Positions 22,816-36,209 of a stretch of DNA of 64,000 nt are shown in pieces; position 1 is the stretch's first letter; each line of letters opens with the position of its first letter. The notes under the pieces are model-generated. The model made no database searches and was not told the DNA's origin. It was given only the letters and a program-made list of their open reading frames with translations. The stretch covers positions 16,295,603 through 16,359,602 of the forward strand of contig NC_058161.1 in the NCBI RefSeq assembly GCF_020080835.1, read 5' to 3'. The position numbers and the translations under genes were made by a program. This DNA comes from Cotesia glomerata (taxonomy: Eukaryota > Arthropoda > Insecta > Hymenoptera > Braconidae).

Positions 22816-22835
22816 TTCCAAGCCACTCAGATGTC

Positions 22836-25800
22836 CAAGGTGTTAATTGATTTTAAACGCTTAATTAATAAATGACACTCAAGAATATCCTATGAAAAAC
22901 ATCGATTTAGCTTTGTATGAGGATCCATGTCCGACAGTTTCCTGTATGAATTTCTATATAAATCTATACATTCCTACATTGAACCGTATGGATTCCTATA
23001 TAGATCCATACTTTCTCATGTGGTTCCCTTACAAACCTATAGGGATGTCTTCAAAAATCTCAATCCAACTAAGGATCAAAGGTATCGAAGGCATCGAATG
23101 TGTAGATAAGCCAGGTATGAATTAGTAGTTAATTCGCACTAATACCATAGAATTACCAGCACCTCGGATGGGAACCAACCATGTAATTTGGTGACGGCAC
23201 CCGCATCTTATACATCTAACATCTCCATCGAACCCGATACTGGCTCACCACTAAAGGGAAAGGGGGACCTTAACCTTGGAGAAAGGATTTCTGCCTTTTT
23301 CATAAAAACCCACCCGAGATTTGACCTCTCTGTTAAAATCAACCACCGCGGCATTAACCCTTCCCTAAAAAAAAATAAAAGAGGGACTTGAAAAAGTGGG
23401 CAATTCCCAGGATCGAACCCCAAAGAGCGGGCAATAAAACGAGAGTGAACAAAAACTAAAAAAATTAGCTGCTACATCAGCGTCAGTTTGGTGTTTTTTT
23501 TTATTTTTTGACTTCGTCCATTGAAATGCCCCTTTTTATTCACCCGGTATCATCAAGAGTTGGATTTAATACGAATTCCAGGAGACAAAATGTAACCCAG
23601 TATATTGCCGTTCTAGGCTGGAGAAGGAGTCGAATCTGTCGGCGGACAGATAAGGAGTGGAAATAAAGCTTGTGTGTAACACCCTGCTCAAATAAGGAAG
23701 GGTGGGGAAGGGGGGAGGTTCTAGGATGGGTTTTCTGTGTTCTAAGCTTGGTGTACCTAATGTTGAGGAGGAACAGTATTCCCACGTCTCCAGATTCTCT
23801 ACAAATGGGAACTAGAGCTCCAGTTCTGGTGAAGAAAGAGTAGGAGGAGAGGAGGGGTCGGGGTGCCGCAGCGCCTTCTAGTGTCGGCGTCCCCACAACC
23901 AGACACCTCTTGACTACTGTAGCTGAACACAGGTTCACCACTTGAGACTCCCAGCCTTTCAGTTTCCGCAACTTGCTTTTATCTTTTTGGTTTACGTTTT
24001 TGAAAGGTTTTCCTTTTTTTTTTTTTTGAGAAGCTGGAGGAGTTTTTTTTTGTTTTATAAGAAAGAAGAGTAAAAGAAATGTGAGAAAATTCTGTGGATG
24101 AAGACATACTTTGAAGCTTGAGCTGGATGAAGGCTATTTAACAGGTTTGAGGTATCTTCATTAAGGGAGGAATGTTTAGAGGGATTTTAAGGTTGAAAAG
24201 TGCCTTTTCTTCTGTTAAAAAATCTTTTACATTAACATTTATTTAAGGAAAAAAGGCGATTCTTTAAATCTCGTGGAAATTTAGAATGTAGGTCATTCTG
24301 GTGAAAAGAATTTTTTCTAAGTGGCTTTTAAACTACGTAACGGATTTAGTTCAAAATTTATCTGGGTTAAAAGGTGGAGAAAATACCTCGAGTGTTGTAA
24401 ACTGGATCAAATTGATTTGATTTAGTGGGAAGTTATTGTAAATAATGAAACTTTAAAAAATTGGCCAATTTTTTATTGTTAGATGCTTCTCAAAACAATT
24501 GATGGATTGAATTCGGGTTTGCAGTACTAGAATGAGTTTCACCTATATTAAGTCCCTACAAAATTTCAAATTGATTGGTCGAGTCAATTTTGACCAATTT
24601 CCAAAATTAAGCTTTTGAGAATAGTGTTTTTTTAGATTAGCTTCAAAACTACGCGCTTGATCTTTTTTAAATGTTATCAGGATGTCAAAGTTAAAAAACT
24701 GCATTAAATACCGCAAACCGGGTGAAAATTCGTTCATCCGTTGACGAGTTATCCTGATACCAAAATAGAAAAATTATTTTCTGTATTTCTCTCAACTATT
24801 AGAAAATGTGAGCCTTTTCATCAATTAATTTACCGGACAAACAATCCTGAAGCCTTTCCGTTAGATTTTCTGAAGCCCGTCAATAAAACGTTGCGCCAGC
24901 ACTTGAATGCACAGCGCCCAAATCATCAAATAAAATTTCCCAATCAATTATCGGTGAGACAAGTATATAAATCACCAACAAAACTAAAAAAATGTATACT
25001 TTTTACCAACAATGTGACTATTTGTTTTCCTGTCTGACATTATTGCTCACCGCAGGAGTTTTATTATCCAGGCTTCTTTTGTTGCTCGTCCGCTGTACAG
25101 ACTCTTATTGTATTGTAGTATGTAGTATTCCCATCCAAGGCGGCCTATATCCACACACTCACATAAATATACACACACACACAAATTCTATAAAAGAAAT
25201 TGTGCATCCCACATTGACGACTACTACGAAAGATGTGTGTATGCAGGTACATCCTGGAGGTGAAATCGAATTATCCATCCGACGGTTCTCGATGGTTGAT
25301 GTCGATGCTCGATAAGACGCCCACGTCGGTTTGTGCTTCCGCTCCTCAGTTCTCAGATCTGAGATGTACCTTATAGGTTATACAGAATTGGTAGAGAATG
25401 AGAATATCCATCCAGCATCTAACATGTGTGTGGCTTATTCATCTGAGTCTGGAGTCTGGAGATGAGATGAGGTCGTGGCTGCTGAATCCCGTGTAGCATA
25501 TACCATCCAGCATGTACCCTTCGTGCTCAAACTCGACAACTCGACGTCAGTAAACTGAATCAGATACTCGCTCACTTGGAGAATTGTGTACCGAACCGAT
25601 GATTTACTTCAGTCCCATAATTACCAACGATTCAACGTTTTGTTTTATTGGAGATTCCAGATTCCGTAAATTGGAAATTTAAGATTATAGACCAACTTCA
25701 GACTACTCTATACTATTATTCAAGAATTACCAATTTTTTAATGCGGTGTCATCATTAGAAGATACTTGGTGAAGAGTTCCACTAAGGATCCGGTTTAAGG

Positions 25801-25899
25801 AATGTATGCTAATTTGATGGGCTAAGTTTTTGAGTGATGAGTTATTTGGCTGTTAAATTTATAAACATTCCTTGTTTTTGGGCTTCAAATTTTATTTCT
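22836..25899. other. No gene recognised; possible retroelement remnant
   Basis: About 23130-23375 is GC-richer and ends in an A-rich run (about 23366-23380), which could be a decayed retroposon tail. The longest open frame of the window (143 codons, minus strand 23540-23971) lacks any ATG and has no recognised domain. The ATG-started 107-codon frame at 24992-25315 is hydrophobic, then His-Thr microsatellite, and is not recognised. Confidence 0.45.
23400..23440 (-). other. tRNA-like B-box sequence
   Basis: The minus strand reads GGGGTTCGATCCTGGG, an excellent B box, followed by TGCCCACTTTTTC with a T-run that could end Pol III transcription. A convincing A box and cloverleaf were not found, so a SINE fragment is more likely than a tRNA gene. 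Confidence 0.35.
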
Positions 25900-26300
25900 A
25901 AGAGTGATAAATACAAGAAAAATTTTTTTAACTTTTGGTAAAAGGTGTTAAAGTCAAAAAATGAGAAATTTTTTTTTTCAAAAGCGTGGAAGAAATTATT
26001 TCTTAGATTGGTTCTTTTAGGTTACTTCGGAATATCGTAGAAAGGGGTGTGAAGTAATAGAAAAAAAATATAGATAACGTATTTGAGGTACTATTTTAAA
26101 ACTACGTGGAGATAAATGGCCAAAAACACGATTTTTTTTCATGCCTAACAAAGAAAACTTTTTTCCTATGGCCAATTTACCTAATTAAATTTTTTCCCCT
26201 ATTCTAAGGTCTGTTGGTCAACTTTTTTTATTTATATAAAAATTTCGTATCCCTCTTAATTTTCGAAAGAAAAATCTTTAAAAACTCACTTTTCTGAAAT
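25900..26300 (+). repeat. Rep-B copy 6
   Basis: Core CCTAACAAAGAAAA at 26144-26157, with AAATGGCCAAAAACACGATT before and CTATGGCCAATTTACC after, forming the family's inverted pair. 'tcgtatccctcttaatttt' lies downstream. Confidence 0.85.
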
Positions 26301-27769
26301 TGAAGTTGTTTTTTTTTCTTTTTATCGGGAATTGATTAATTTCTCACCTTCTTTATTGAATCCTTTGACACCATAGAAAAACAAGCTCATCTTAAATAGA
26401 ACAAAGACAGAAAAATAAAGCTCATTTACTTTTTTTTTTTAATTCAGTGCTACACTTAATTAAAGAAAAGCTAAGATTTCGAAAGTTAGCATCCCCTTGC
26501 ATAGAAGTCCTTAAGACTATAGTTGTACTCTCGGAAAGCAACTTTCGTTTCCTCCCTCTCAAACTTATTGGCCTTTCTCTTACTCTTTATCCTCATCCTC
26601 ATCCTGTTTATTCGAGTTGACTGTGAGAACATTTTCAGTGGATATTCAAATCTCAGCAAGCCAGTACTGAACTTTTGCCATAAGCCAAAGCAAATTCGCG
26701 TTATTTCGGTGCTGTGGGCGAGGTAATGAGAGAGCACTTTAGATGAGTATTCATTCAATATAATACACCTATATTATATTATATTAATGCTTACAATCCT
26801 AACCATTTGGATAATTTTAATATCTATTTAATTACCATAATAATAATAACAATAATAATATGCTTCAAGGAAACAAAATGTAACTTGTTACGGCTTGTAG
26901 TAAAATTTTTTATAATTTTTCGACACTTTGTACTTAAACAAGAATAAAAGCGCAGGTAATGCTAGTTTTTCTCCGGTTAAACAAAAGACTCTTTTCCACT
27001 TGAGAAGCCTCGAGTTTCCCATAGAAGGAGCCCAGTATACTTTTTTTATTATTATTTTTTACATTTTTTTTTATTTAACACTTTATTTCTTTATTCGAGC
27101 TTAATTTTCTTCCGAGAATTTTTCCTCGGCTTTCACCTCACGCTTGTCAATTTATAATTTTATGAGTGTAATTTCGAGGTAACGAACCTTTTTATGGCTA
27201 ATCAAATTATTTTATATTAAAAAAAAAAAATATTAAAACTACTAATATAAATTTCACACTGGATAACGGTTATCAAATGACATGTTCCACACAATTTATA
27301 TTTTATAACAACCGGCTTCTATCTATAAATAATTTAAATTCTTCAAAACATTTACAATACACATTACATGTTAATTTATAAAATACTCATAAAGTTAATA
27401 AAAAAAAAAATACTTGCTGTTAAAATAAATAAAATATAATAATATAATATACTCACATTCCCTACACCTCGATCATTATCTCAAGATATTTTACATTGAG
27501 TACCTCCCGGATTCTTATCTCCTGCGTGAAACTCGATGCAATAATCTCACAGTACATCTCGATTTCGAGGATGATGAGACAGACAAATTTATCGTCTATA
27601 CCCCCAGTCAAATCTTTACACATCTCATTTTCTTGTTTAACTACTATTTATTTTCCATGTATGAATGTATAAATTTATTCCCCCAGGTTACAAGTCGTCC
27701 CCAGTGTCACAGATGCATTTATTTACATAATTACATTTAATAATTTATGTATTAAATTTTTCTAAACGA
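26301..27769. other. No gene recognised
   Basis: AT-rich, with AATAAT and ATTAT reiterations around 26760-26870 and 27430-27450. Overlapping open frames at 26486-26758 are not recognised. Confidence 0.55.
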
Positions 27770-28026
27770 AAATTTAGTATCCAAAATTTTTACTTCAGCA
27801 AAAGTCAATTTTGATCGAATTTTTTCAAAAAAACTATTACGAATAAAAAAATTATAAAAATAATAAAACTTGACTAATCGGCCCTAAAATACAAAAAAAA
27901 ATTCATAGTAGGTAAATTGGCCATAGAAAATAAGTTTTCTTTGTTAGGTATGAAAAAAATCGCGTTTTTAGGCATTTAACCCCGCCTAACTTCCAGATAA
28001 TACATAAAATATATTCTCTATATTTT
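27770..28026 (-). repeat. Rep-B copy 7
   Basis: Reverse orientation, TTTTCTTTGTTAGG at 27935-27948 after GGTAAATTGGCCATAG. It is followed at once by Rep-A copy 2; a fragment resembling the missing outer part (AACTCATGATTTTCAACTTT) lies at about 29104-29123. Confidence 0.8.
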
Positions 28027-29010
28027 TTAACTTCCCGCTAAGAAAATTGAAAATTTTAAAAAATCGGGAAGTTCTTCCCACACTGAAAAAATATATATGC
28101 GCATATATGCTGACAAAAATACATATACGTCGCACATATAAAATATATACGCCACATACTTTTTTTTGCCCCCGTATATGCGGCGTATATTTTTTTTCAT
28201 TACGGGTTGTTTTCACCCCGTTTTTCGAAAATCAAGTTTTCATCAGATCTTGACGTTTTGAGGTCCTAGAAAGCTTTCCTGACTATTTCCGCGGTGATGT
28301 CACCGTGTCTGTATGTGTGTGTGTGTGTATGTATGTAAATCTCTCATAACTTTTGAATGGCTTATCCGATTCGATTGAAATAAGCGGCGTTCTGAAGAGT
28401 TCAACTGCCCTAAAATTTCTGACACTAGTTCAAAGAATTCGAGTCGATAAATTTTGAGAAATCTCAAAAATAAAATTTCCAAAAATTCGTTTTTTTTTTC
28501 AAATATCTTCTAAATGGCTTATCCGATTGATTCCAAAAACTAATCAGCTCTTAACCTCAAAGAACCACGTCGATTGCCACCGTTCCGGTCAAAATCGGTT
28601 GATTCGTTCGTGAGTTATCGTTGTCGAAAAAAATTGGAAAAAATGTTTTTTTCAGAATTTCTATGAAATTTTTGGTCTGACCAGTTTGCGTTCTGTGATT
28701 TCTTAAAAAGCTCAAAAAACTGCGTTGAATGCCGTTAACCGCGAGAAAATCGGTTGATTCATTCAAAAGTTATTACGGTTTAAAAATTCAAAAAATAGTG
28801 TTATGTGTAACTGCTATCAGACTTTTGAGCTCGAAGAGCTCAAAAGCATAGAGCAGTCATCTCTTTGAGATCGGAGAGCTCAAAATAAACCAAAAATAAT
28901 ATTTTTGAGCTCTTCGAACTCAAAAACAAAATGAGTGAAATGTTGAGCGCCTAGGTATAGAGTTAGCGGGAAGTTGCAGGGATGGCCTATAAGGTCAACC
29001 GTTTTCCTAA
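28027..29010 (-). mobile_element. Rep-A copy 2 (with internal insert)
   Basis: Reverse orientation, from TTAACTTCCCGCTAAG to GGTCAACCGTTTTCC. It has a short GT tract at 28311-28336 where the other copies have CA repeats. It carries an AT-rich insertion at about 28079-28205. It lies next to, and probably within, Rep-B copy 7. Confidence 0.85.
28079..28205. mobile_element. Short AT-rich MITE-like insert in Rep-A copy 2
   Basis: Relative to the other four Rep-A copies, extra sequence appears between 'cgggaagtt' and 'ttgttttcacccc'. Its ends CACTGAAAAAATATATATGC and (reverse complement) AATGAAAAAAAATATACGCC form an imperfect inverted repeat. About 120 bases, non-coding. Confidence 0.55.
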
Positions 29011-29123
29011 TTTTTTTCCTATACTCTACATTCCCCTCTACAATATTGCAAAGTAACTCAAAAATCCACTAGAACTAACATTTTTATAAGCTTTAAAAAA
29101 ATAAAACTCATGATTTTCAACTT

Positions 29124-30799
29124 TAACGCCGACACTAAAAAGTCAATAAAATTTTTTTTTCTGTAAATATTTCTTAGAAATAATATTTGAAAGCCAAATT
29201 TTATAAAAAAAAAAAAAAAAAAAAACAATAAATTAAATTCCTTTATTGAATCACGTAACCGATACAAACGCAATAAAAAGCTGGAAAACACTGGTAATGC
29301 GATAAGAGGGTGTTCCGGGTCGCGAAGCGACAGCATAACATCGGATAGAAAAAAGCTAGCAAGAAAAGATCACAACTCGGAACTTATGTCGCGGTTCGTT
29401 ACGCTCGCGATCAATCATCATCGACCCTTTAATATTTTAGTTGTTGCCCCTTTTTTGCGCCTTTCCACGTTATTATTTATTTTCTAGATTTATTTTCTAC
29501 TCGATAGCAATAAATATTGTTGTATTAATTAATAATTAATTTTTTTAACAGTTCGCAATAAATTACCAATATTTATTTTAAAAAATTGACAAATTTGATA
29601 TGGCAATAAATAAAAAGTGTAAACATTGAGTCAAATAAACATTAATCACATTGGGTAAACGAGTCGAGTGGAAGTCGTTTGGACGTATATTGGCAAACGA
29701 GACGCATTAATTGCGACTATCGCAAACCAAGTTAAATATATGTATTCAGTATATGTATTTGTGAGGATTAAAGAGAGAGAAGTAAAGGTAAAAGCAGTCC
29801 CTGGAGGATGTAAACGTGCCTAATGACAACGCGTGTGCACAAGTAATACGAGAGAGTCCGCTCATCTGTGTTCTGCGTCAGAAACTCAATGAGCCTCAGG
29901 CAAAGGTTTATATACTCCCTACATTTTGTTGATAGTGTGTATTATACATATGTGTGTGAGTCTGTGGAAAAGGGACACAAAATTCCGAATTAACACGTGT
30001 TGGGTTACGAAAACGCGACATGTTATGCTATGATTAATCGGATGGTGTACATGCTCGTGATTAATAATTAAGAACTGGATTCTTACGCTGATTTTTAACA
30101 GCGTCAGAGGCATGGATACAGAGGATACAGAGGAAGGACATATAAGAAATTGGAGTCATTGATTATTTATTTTAGAAGATATTGTGTTTGCAGCAATTGG
30201 TCATGATCAAAATTTTTTTAAAATGCATAAATGATGGAGGAAATGAAATTGTAATTTAATAGAAATATACTAAACAAGAGGAAAAAGAAAAAATGATTAC
30301 AAGTTTCGAATAATTTAAACGAGTGGATGTAAAAATGTAAATTTATAACCTTTTTATTATCAAACAGTATCTCTACTCTCATCACTGGAGTAATATTCTA
30401 TTCGGATGGAGGACTTCTAAGAGTGCGGAGTGTCAGAGCGTGATAGTGGCAGAATAATTGCATTCCAGTAGATGTATCGATCTTTAGATATACTATTTCA
30501 CCGTTCTCGCCCTTTTGTTCACCCTTCTCCCTTCCTTTATCATTCTATATATGTATATACAAAGGATACCTACGTCCATTACCTTTCCAATTCAATTACT
30601 CGAGCTTCAATCACGACAAACCGTCTCTCCTTGCACTCTTATTCAAGTTATAAGTTATATTTATCTTTTTTTTCCATTTACTTGCTTACTTTCTGTTTCT
30701 GATTTTGTTTCAATAATTTGTTTTACATCACTTACATTTCAAAGTTTTTTACTGGTAAAAGTGATTACTAATTTATCGTTTATTTCTGGGTGAAAAGGA
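29124..30799. other. No gene recognised; A-run with upstream AATAAA
   Basis: AATAAA at about 29143 and a run of about 20 A at 29203-29223 could mark a retroposed end, but no target duplication was found. GGTCGCGAAGCGACA at about 29315-29330 is a short palindrome. Confidence 0.45.
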
Positions 30800-31175
30800 G
30801 TTAGATTCATACCAATAAAAATTTTTTACTTGAAAAATATTTCAGCCATGTCTGAAGTAATAAAACGTAATTTTTTTACTTAATATCTCAAATAAAAATA
30901 TTTAGACCAATTTTTTTCCTTAAGAATCCTTATACTATCCAAGAACAACAAATAAAGTACAATTAAAAAAATATTTAAATAATGTTTTACTTGTTCTTTC
31001 TGAGATAGAGGGGGTAAAATGGATAAAAATGCAGTTTTTTCCATACTTGACAAAGAAAACTTTTTTTCTATGGCTGGTTTATTCACTTTGATTTTTTTTT
31101 CCAATTTTAGAGTCAATTTGTCAACTTTTCTAACTCTTATAATTTTTTCATATCTTTCATAAGCTTCCGAGAAAA
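30800..31175 (+). repeat. Rep-B copy 8
   Basis: GGGGTAAAATGGATAAAAAT, then CTTGACAAAGAAAAC near 31046, TATGGCTGGTTTATTCAC, and a conserved 'tcaacttttctaactcttat' tail. Confidence 0.75.
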
Positions 31176-32369
31176 AAATGATAAAATTAACCCCGTGTAA
31201 AAATTGATAAATTTCGTCATCATTTTGTAATTAATTATGCAAGAGGATTATCGATATAATGTTGAAACAGGAAATAAAATGAAATTATTAATTTAAACAA
31301 ATGCTGAAAGCTTTTTTAATTACCAAAGTTTGATTCATTATAGTACTATATATTAATTAATTATGAAGATTGATGGATTAATAATATGAACAACTGATAA
31401 AATTACATAACTATGCTGAGATTTTCACTTTAATTTGTATTAATGTACATTATTAATGCATCCGACATTAATCCATAAATTTCCAGAGTAGCTTATTATC
31501 TATTTGATATTTAATTAAATTATGAAGTATCGAGTTTACGGAAAGCGGGATGATAACTTCGTAAAAGATATTTATATATTTGTCACTTCTGGGAATTCTA
31601 TGAATGAACTCATAATATAACTGCATTAAAAATAGGACCGTTCAAAATAGTACCGGTCTATAAGATAATTTATTTTACTACTATTTTTAAATTTATCACG
31701 ATCGATTGTGACCATTAACCTCTACTGATGTTTTATGTAAAATACCAAGAGAATAATATGACCCAAAAACATCGAAGACAATTTCTCTTAAAAAAAAACG
31801 CTAATTTTCCGGTAGACTAAAACAGTTCAAGTTATCATCTTTAATTTTCTTACCGGTAAGTACAGGACGCGGATTTTTATGTCTTTCGCAGCAGGTAATC
31901 ACACCGCGGGACTCTTTACGAGGCTCATTTATTATCTTATCCCTATATACACCCATACAAAAAAATTTAAGATCGCGATGTGCTCTCGGCTGTAGATATT
32001 AAATATTATGAGACTACTGGACTATTAATCACACGTTTATTGCGCGAATTAGCGTAAATGTGACTAGTTATCTTCACAATTTACAATTGTTATTCTGTTA
32101 ACACACAGATTATTTCTTTTATTCTATTTTTAATCAATAATCAATTGTAATTGAAACAATGCAACTGGATAATTAACTAACATGGATATAATTAATTAGT
32201 CGAGAACAATGAAAGTGGTAATTACGTTAAGTGAAGGTGGAATAATAAAATTTTTTTCTTACTCTCTCTACGTGGTTTTACTTTACCTTACGATATTGAA
32301 ATTCATTTAATGCATAAATAAACCAACACCATAAATTTTACTTCCTCAAAGAAGGCATTTTTTCAAAAA
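31176..32369. other. No gene recognised
   Basis: Very AT-rich. Nothing identified. Confidence 0.55.
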
Positions 32370-32690
32370 AAGTTTTTTTAAACCCCCTGAAAAAATATTC
32401 ACTCACATTATTAATCTTAATTACTCCCTTAGTAATCAAGTAATATCTGTAGAGTGCTGATAAAAAAATATAACAATATCTATCGAACTGTTATCTCAAA
32501 AATATGAGGAGCAAAATAGTGAAAAACGCAGTTTTTTCGTACCTAACAAAAAAAACTTTTTTTCAATGGCCAATTTACCCAATTAAAATTTTTTTCTATT
32601 TTTCAGGGCCAACTTGCCAACTTTTTTTACTCTTATTACTTTTTAGTATCTCCTATAGTTTTTGAATATTTTGGAATTGTTTTTTTTCCG
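32370..32690 (+). repeat. Rep-B copy 9
   Basis: CCTAACAAAAAAAAC near 32542 with AATGGCCAATTTACCCA after it, and CAACTTTTTTTACTCTTATT downstream. Confidence 0.8.
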
Positions 32691-34052
32691 ATTGTAATTA
32701 CGATATATATGATAGATTGACAAAAATTGTAACTACTTTTTCATAGAACAACATTAATCAAAACTAATTTATCCCCAGAGAAAAAAACAATATTTAACAA
32801 TAAAAAATGTTGTTTTTAAAAATTTTAAATCGACTATTTTTCAACCGAGTAACATATAGTGTTAAGTGTGAATTATATATATACCAATAAATACGGGTGG
32901 TCTGGACTGGCGTCAGTTGGGCGCATTTATTGTTAAAATGATACGTGTGTATATCTGCGTATGATTGTCTCGCAAATCGATAATAATAGTGCTGTAGCGT
33001 AGTGACTAGTAGTATAGTGTACCTTCTGCAGTTTGTATATTGTTGTGCATATATTTATGCACCACATATGTTATGCTCCTGAAAAAGGGATAATATATAT
33101 AACGAGGTACAAAATTTTACCGGGTATAATATGTTGTATCCGACAATAGGCATCCATAGCGAATCATTGACTCGCGAGTTCGACCGTGTTATAAGTACAC
33201 CATGAAATTTGAATTTCAGATATTCGATCGATGTAATCCATTGTGTAGCGTAGATATTTTGACGTTAAAATTTTTTTAGGTATTGTATTGAATTTAAAAA
33301 TTTAAATCGAGACATCGCGGATTATTTGCTCGTTTAAATGCAGCCAAGGTAACGCTCGGAAATTAAGAACCAGCATCGTGGGTTGAATAATATATATTTT
33401 TACTAGTGGAATTTTTATTGGATTTTATCTTTTATTGACGTTGCTGCTTTAATTAGACATTGCTTTGTCAATATTTTGGTGATTTATTTATTATTTATCG
33501 GTCTTTAAAAGCCAGAATTTTCAATATTATTAATTCCATTATTAATATTGTTATTATTATTAAAGTGACTCGATACCCGCAGAGACGTGATGGCGCGAAT
33601 CCCGTCGGACTTGAAACGACGAATTCACTCCTTATTTTTGCTACTATCACTTATACGTTATTTTATTTCTTCCATTTGTTACCTCCCGCTGTTTTTACTT
33701 CACCTCCGTATCCATATATAAATATATAATATATATACATATGTATAGAGTCAGCTTTCGATTTATATAATAAAAACTCCGGATTTATTGCAATAAAACA
33801 CTTCTGTATACATTTTTACCAAGCGAGATTTTTTAATATTTTATAAAATTTTCCACTTAAAAAAAAAAAACAAATTTAGAGATGATTTATTTTTGTTCCA
33901 CCAATTTATTACCGTTTCTAGGTTATGTAATTTACTAATCAATATATTCTATAATTAGAATTGCCAGTATTGGTATCAAATTCATCAGACTACCTTTCAA
34001 AGCTCTGATTCAATTTCATTCGTATCAGATTACTGAACGTATTGATTATTTT
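32691..34052. other. No gene recognised
   Basis: AT-rich, with ATATAT-type runs at about 33715-33740. Nothing else identified. Confidence 0.55.
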
Positions 34053-34215
34053 TTAACTTCCCGCTAAGAAAATCGAAGATTTTCGAAAATCGGGAAGTTA
34101 TTGTTTTCACCCCGTTTTATGAAAATCGAGTTTTCATCGAATCTCGACGTTTCGAGGTCCTAGGAAGCTTCCCTGACTATTCCCGCGATGGTGCCTGTAT
34201 GTCTGTATGTATGTA

Positions 34216-34258
<43 letters not shown>

Positions 34259-34961
34259 ATGTATGTAAACCTCTTATAACTTTTGAACGGCTTGACCGAT
34301 TTGATCGCGATTGGTGCCATTCGAAAGGGCTTGACCAAACTTAGATTTTGAATATACTTTGGAACGATTCGGATCGGTATATTTTGAGAAATCGCAAAAA
34401 AAATACAAAAAAAAATTTTTTCAAAAGTGGTTTTTTTGGAATAACTTTTAAATGGCTTGACCGATCAATTTCAAAAACTAATTAGCTCTTAACATCAAAA
34501 AACCACGTCGATCGCCACCAGTCCGGTCAAAATCGGTTGATTCGTTCGTGAGTTATCGTTGACGAAAAAAAACCGAAAAAAGTGTTTTTTCGGAATTTCT
34601 CCGAAATTTTTCGCTCTATCAATTTAAACTTGAATATTCTATATGAAACTTGAAAAACTGCGTCAAATGCCACCAACCGTGTGAAAATCGGTTCATTCAT
34701 TCAAAAGTTATTGCGATTTGAAAATTCATAAAATAGTGTTTTATCAAATTTCTATCAAACTTTTGAGCTCAAAGCACATGAAACAAAGAGCTCAAAAGCA
34801 TACAAAAGCCATTTTTTGAGCTCGGAGAGCTCAAAATAATACACAAATTGTATTTATGAGCTCGAAGAGCTCAAAAACGTCATAAGTGCAATTTCAAGCG
34901 TTTAGGTATAGAATTGGCGGGAAGTTGCAGGGATGGCCTTCAGGGTCAACCGTTTTCCTAA
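34053..34961 (-). mobile_element. Rep-A copy 3
   Basis: Reverse orientation and full length, from TTAACTTCCCGCTAAG to CAACCGTTTTCCTAA. (GT)n at 34205-34258. GAGCTC palindromes at about 34763-34870. This is the only copy without a recognisable Rep-B neighbour. Confidence 0.85.
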
Positions 34962-35094
34962 TTTTTTTCAATAATATCATTTCTAACATTAAATAATAAT
35001 TAATAATACTAATCATACTCACCACTCGATTAAGAATTTTTTTCTGAATATTATTACCGAAAAAAAATCTTCAGAATTTGAGTCACTCAAAATA

Positions 35095-35166
35095 GGCTGT
35101 GGCGAAGAGCAAAAGTGTTGAAAGTCTAGATTAAGGAGGACAGGGTTCGATACCGCGGTAGGTTTT
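35095..35166 (+). other. tRNA-like sequence 1 (SINE head or tRNA relic)
   Basis: GGCTGTGGCGAAGAGC (A-box-like) and GGTTCGATACC at 35144-35154 (B box), then GGTAGGTTTTT. About 70 bases. A preceding block 'ttctgaatattattacc' is shared with the two reverse copies at 36 kb, so the repeat is larger than a tRNA. Confidence 0.55.
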
Positions 35167-35968
35167 TATTTTTTTTTTTACGGAAATATCTAATTAAATT
35201 TTAAAAAGAAACTGTTTGTAAAAATAAAAAAACAAAAATAAAAATTTGATTAATAATGAAAATTGAATAATGTAATGACGCGTTATAAAATGGACGATTG
35301 ATCACATCAAATAAATTAATTCGGTTGAGTATAACGGTGTTAATGACCGCGAGACGCGATTCGTTAACGATTGATTGCTTTTAGTATAACTATATATAAT
35401 ACAACCAGCTAAAAGCTAAAATTCTACTAACAAGTACTCGTTATCCGAATACTCGTTAATTAATGTAATTATTCATACCCATTGTTATCATTATTAATTT
35501 TTAATAACAATTTACCGCGGCCGTTCTTTATCATAATTATAATTTAAAATTGATTTTTCATAATAATAATAATAAAAATTTTATTACCCAACTAAGTGGG
35601 TGATCTCTCGCGTGGGAGTAAATAAATATCGTAGTTTTATTCGGAGGTATAAACCCAAAACCTAAAAGAGAAATCATCTATCTGGAGTCTAGAGAGTTGT
35701 ATCCTCTGGGGTGAGTTTAACTTAAGGGGAAATCGTATACGGACACCAAAGTACTGAGATAAAGACGTAATAGACATGAAAGTTTCCGCAGTTTGAATAA
35801 AAAAATCTTCAGCTACGCCAACAGTTACGGCAATTCTTCCGGGAGAACTGTCGTTTTTTAGTTTTGCTTTAATATTTTATAATTTTTTACTCTTTCAAAG
35901 TTTGCACGTAAAAATTATTATATATACAAGACAGTATTATCAGGACTTTATTAAAAATAAAAAAAAAA

Positions 35969-36045
35969 CCTACCCAGGAATCGATTCCTGTCCTCATATA
36001 TCTACAGTTTAAGCATTTTTGCTCTACGCCACCGTAAATTTTAAG
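35969..36045 (-). other. tRNA-like sequence 2
   Basis: The minus strand reads ACGGTGGCGTAGAGCAAAA (A-box-like), then GGAATCGATTCCTGGGTAGG. It has the same order and spacing as copy 1 and shares the 'agtcactt' word before the head. Confidence 0.55.
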
Positions 36046-36209
36046 TGACTAAAATTTTTATGATTTTTTTTTCGTAATAATATTCAAAAGAAAATTATGA
36101 ATTGAGTAATGACATGGCTAGTAATATTTATGATTATTTAATGGTTAAAATAATATTGTTGAAATAAAAAAATCAATAAATTCAGTTATCTCATAAAAAA
36201 AAAAATTAA

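Noticed and set aside
23540..23971. The longest open frame of the window (143 codons, minus strand) as a gene
   Set aside because: It contains no methionine codon after its nominal non-ATG start, has no recognised domain, and no splice signals were identified that would make it an exon.
24992..25315. ATG-started 107-codon frame with a hydrophobic start
   Set aside because: The hydrophobic part comes from T-rich sequence and the middle is a CA-type microsatellite (His-Thr-Ile); no family resemblance.
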